A stretch of 14,984 bases of DNA. Source: an uncultured Collinsella sp. (GTDB taxonomy: Bacteria; Actinomycetota; Coriobacteriia; Coriobacteriales; Coriobacteriaceae). The translations under genes were made by a program, and so were the position numbers. The notes beneath the pieces are model-generated. The model did no database searches and was not told where the DNA came from. It worked only from the letters and a program-made list of their open reading frames with translations. Of the stretch, positions 13,770 through 14,984 are shown in pieces. Numbering within the stretch: position 1 is the stretch's first letter; the number at the start of each line of letters is the position of its first letter. Location of the stretch: assembly GCA_900766165.1 (NCBI GenBank), contig CAAFUK010000106.1, positions 1 to 14,984 on the forward strand, written 5' to 3'.

Positions 13770-14417
13770 ATGACCGTCACCTACGATACGTCCCGTGTGA
13801 CCCTTGTCGATCACCCACTCGTCCAGCACAAGCTGTCGATCTTGCGCGACAAGAGCACTGGCACCAACCAGTTCCGCCAGCTCGTGCGCGAGCTTGCGCT
13901 CTTTGACGGCTACGAGGCCATGCGCGACCTGCCCATGGAAGACGTCGAGGTCGAGACTCCCATCACCACCGCCATGTTTAAGCAGCTTGCCGGCAAGAAG
14001 CTCGCCATTGTTCCCATCCTGCGTGCGGGCCTCGGCATGGTCGATGGCATCCTCGACCTGGTGCCCTCCGCTCGCGTGGGCCACATCGGTATGGAGCGTG
14101 ACGAGGTTACCCACGAGCCGCATGAGTATTACTGCAAGATGCCCAAGGATATCGACCAGCGCATCTGCCTGGTTGTTGACCCCATGCTCGCCACGGGCGG
14201 TTCGGCCGAGATGGCCATCAGCTACCTGCGCGAGCGCGGTGTTAAGGATATTCGCATGCTGTGTATCGTCGCCGCGCCCGAGGGCCTCAAGTCACTGACC
14301 GAAAAGGACCCCGACGTACATATTTATACCTGCGCCATCGATGACCATCTCAACGAGGCCGCCTACATCGTTCCCGGCCTGGGCGACGCCGGCGACCGCA
14401 TCTACGGTACGCTCTAG
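13770..14417 (+). CDS. upp: Uracil phosphoribosyltransferase
   Basis: Salvage enzyme converting uracil and PRPP to UMP. The 215-residue protein has the full type I PRTase layout: PITTAMFKQLAGKKLAIVPI entering PILRAGLGMVDG (82-93), the PRPP-binding loop VVDPMLATGGSA (135-146) and the uracil-binding C-terminus IVPGLGDAGDRIYGT (200-214). AAAGGGG lies 9 bases before ATG 13770. The 122-base gap after glpK contains a small hairpin, CCTTG-TCAG-CAAGG (13721-13734), and no strong promoter that I can define. In Bacillus subtilis upp precedes the ATP synthase operon, as it does here. Confidence 0.97.
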   Translation: MTVTYDTSRVTLVDHPLVQHKLSILRDKSTGTNQFRQLVRELALFDGYEAMRDLPMEDVEVETPITTAMFKQLAGKKLAIVPILRAGLGMVDGILDLVPSARVGHIGMERDEVTHEPHEYYCKMPKDIDQRICLVVDPMLATGGSAEMAISYLRERGVKDIRMLCIVAAPEGLKSLTEKDPDVHIYTCAIDDHLNEAAYIVPGLGDAGDRIYGTL

Positions 14418-14608
14418 TCGTTGGGCCTTGTCGGCTACGGTCACAAATACGAAGAAATGGTGCGCGCGGGCGAGCAAAAGTCGTCCACGCGCACTTCTGT
14501 TAACGGACGTTTTGCGCTGAGGGGTTCGAAAAAACGTATTACCGTACCTGCGGCATAAAGAAGGCCTTAAGAAAACGTACAGGTGCGTATTAACCGTTTG
14601 TTTTACGG
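14418..14608 (+). promoter_or_regulatory. Intergenic leader region between upp and the next operon
   Basis: No gene is seen. Structure includes GTGCGCG/CGCGCAC (14460-14466, 14488-14494), a direct repeat CGTATTACCGT/CGTATTAACCGT (14535-14545, 14586-14597) and GTACCTG/CAGGTGC (14544-14550, 14580-14586), which could be operator sites or a upp 3' end. AACCGT/ACGGTT (14592-14597, 14605-14610) overlaps the promoter that follows. Confidence 0.35.
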
Positions 14609-14636
14609 TTGTACTTTAGCGATTGGCTCGTACAAT
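14609..14636 (+). promoter_or_regulatory. Strong sigma70-type promoter of the terminal operon
   Basis: TTGTAC (14609-14614), 16-base spacer, TACAAT (14631-14636). This is the best promoter match in the window and lies about 60 bases before the GTG start, as expected for a highly expressed ATP synthase operon. Confidence 0.6.
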
Positions 14637-14696
14637 AGTCACCAATGTTTGGCTGGGACTGTGCTGTGAGGCGTAAAAAGGAAAGCGAGGAAGCCA

Positions 14697-14984
14697 GTGT
14701 TTCAGATAGCCGATCTGCTCGCTATCGTTGCAGGCGCCATCGCGGGCGCAATTGCCTTCCTTCCCTTTGTCTTTACGCTCAAGCCGGTTCTTGACGATAA
14801 GCAGAATGCGGACATGCTCAAGGGCATGGTGAGTCTGGCGGTCTCGGCAGTCGCCCTGCTCGTCTTTACCTTGGTTGTGTTTGCGTTGTTCGGAGAGGCA
14901 TTTCGCATGTTCCTCCTGGGCGAGGCGATCGGCTTCGTGGTCTTTATGGCCGCCTGCACGGTTCGCGTCGCCAAGGCGCTGCGA
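14697..14984 (+). CDS. Small membrane protein, probable AtpI-like first gene of the ATP synthase operon (3' end outside window)
   Basis: The first 96 residues of an integral membrane protein. Three or four hydrophobic stretches are visible: LLAIVAGAIAGAIAFLPFVF (7-26), a polar loop KPVLDDKQNADMLKG, MVSLAVSAVALLVFTLVVFAL (44-64) and FLLGEAIGFVVFMAACTV (71-88), then a basic RVAKALR. GTG 14697 is chosen as start because GAGG (14687-14690) lies 6 bases upstream and a strong promoter precedes it. No sequence motif proves its identity. The AtpI assignment rests on small hydrophobic character and on location after upp, where the atp operon begins in other bacteria. AtpI-type proteins assist c-ring assembly or cation supply. 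Confidence 0.6.
   Translation, partial: MFQIADLLAIVAGAIAGAIAFLPFVFTLKPVLDDKQNADMLKGMVSLAVSAVALLVFTLVVFALFGEAFRMFLLGEAIGFVVFMAACTVRVAKALR

Overview
This is a GC-rich chromosomal window with compact gene spacing and strong Shine-Dalgarno sites. Gene content and codon use suggest a gut-type actinobacterium of the class Coriobacteriia, most likely Collinsella or a close relative. That assignment is my inference from general character, since no rRNA or other taxonomic marker lies in the window. All genes are on the plus strand except a truncated MFS transporter at the left edge.

Layout: 1-377 (minus) is the N-terminal part of a DHA1/AraJ-like MFS transporter. 378-637 is a divergent gap with two strong inverted-repeat elements. 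638-1504 encodes an unrecognised single-pass membrane protein with a long acidic N-terminus, and 1584-2477 a LacX-type aldose 1-epimerase. 2757-5646 is a three-gene polar amino acid ABC importer (Tat-like lipoprotein binding protein, permease with an unusual N-terminal membrane extension, ATPase), followed by an M20 metallopeptidase (5719-7134). Together these look like an amino acid or small-peptide scavenging block.

From 7426 on is a housekeeping series: prfA (RF1), prmC (the RF1/RF2 glutamine methyltransferase), tsaC (t6A synthesis), glpK, upp, and the start of a small membrane protein that is probably the first gene of the F-ATP synthase operon. The order prfA-prmC-tsaC-upp-atpI/atp matches the well-known Bacillus subtilis order. 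A HigBA-like toxin-antitoxin pair with its own AT-rich promoter/operator sits between prmC and tsaC, and glpK sits between tsaC and upp. PrmC carries an Ala/Glu-rich insert of about 125 residues between its N-terminal domain and the SAM-binding motif.

The most interesting material is intergenic. The regions after the epimerase gene and after prfA hold two homologous copies of a long structured hairpin, and several of its base pairs change in a compensated way between the copies. A third, partial copy lies at 8702-8754. Next to these are dispersed palindromic repeats of a TCATTGGGGACGTTC-type family (7166-7213, 8669-8700, 8770-8799, remnant at 2643-2657) and a second repeat type built on GACAAAGGGACAG (435-467, decayed copy 7135-7163). 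A possible 10-residue leader peptide lies upstream of prfA. I see no tRNA, rRNA, CRISPR array, transposase or prophage gene.
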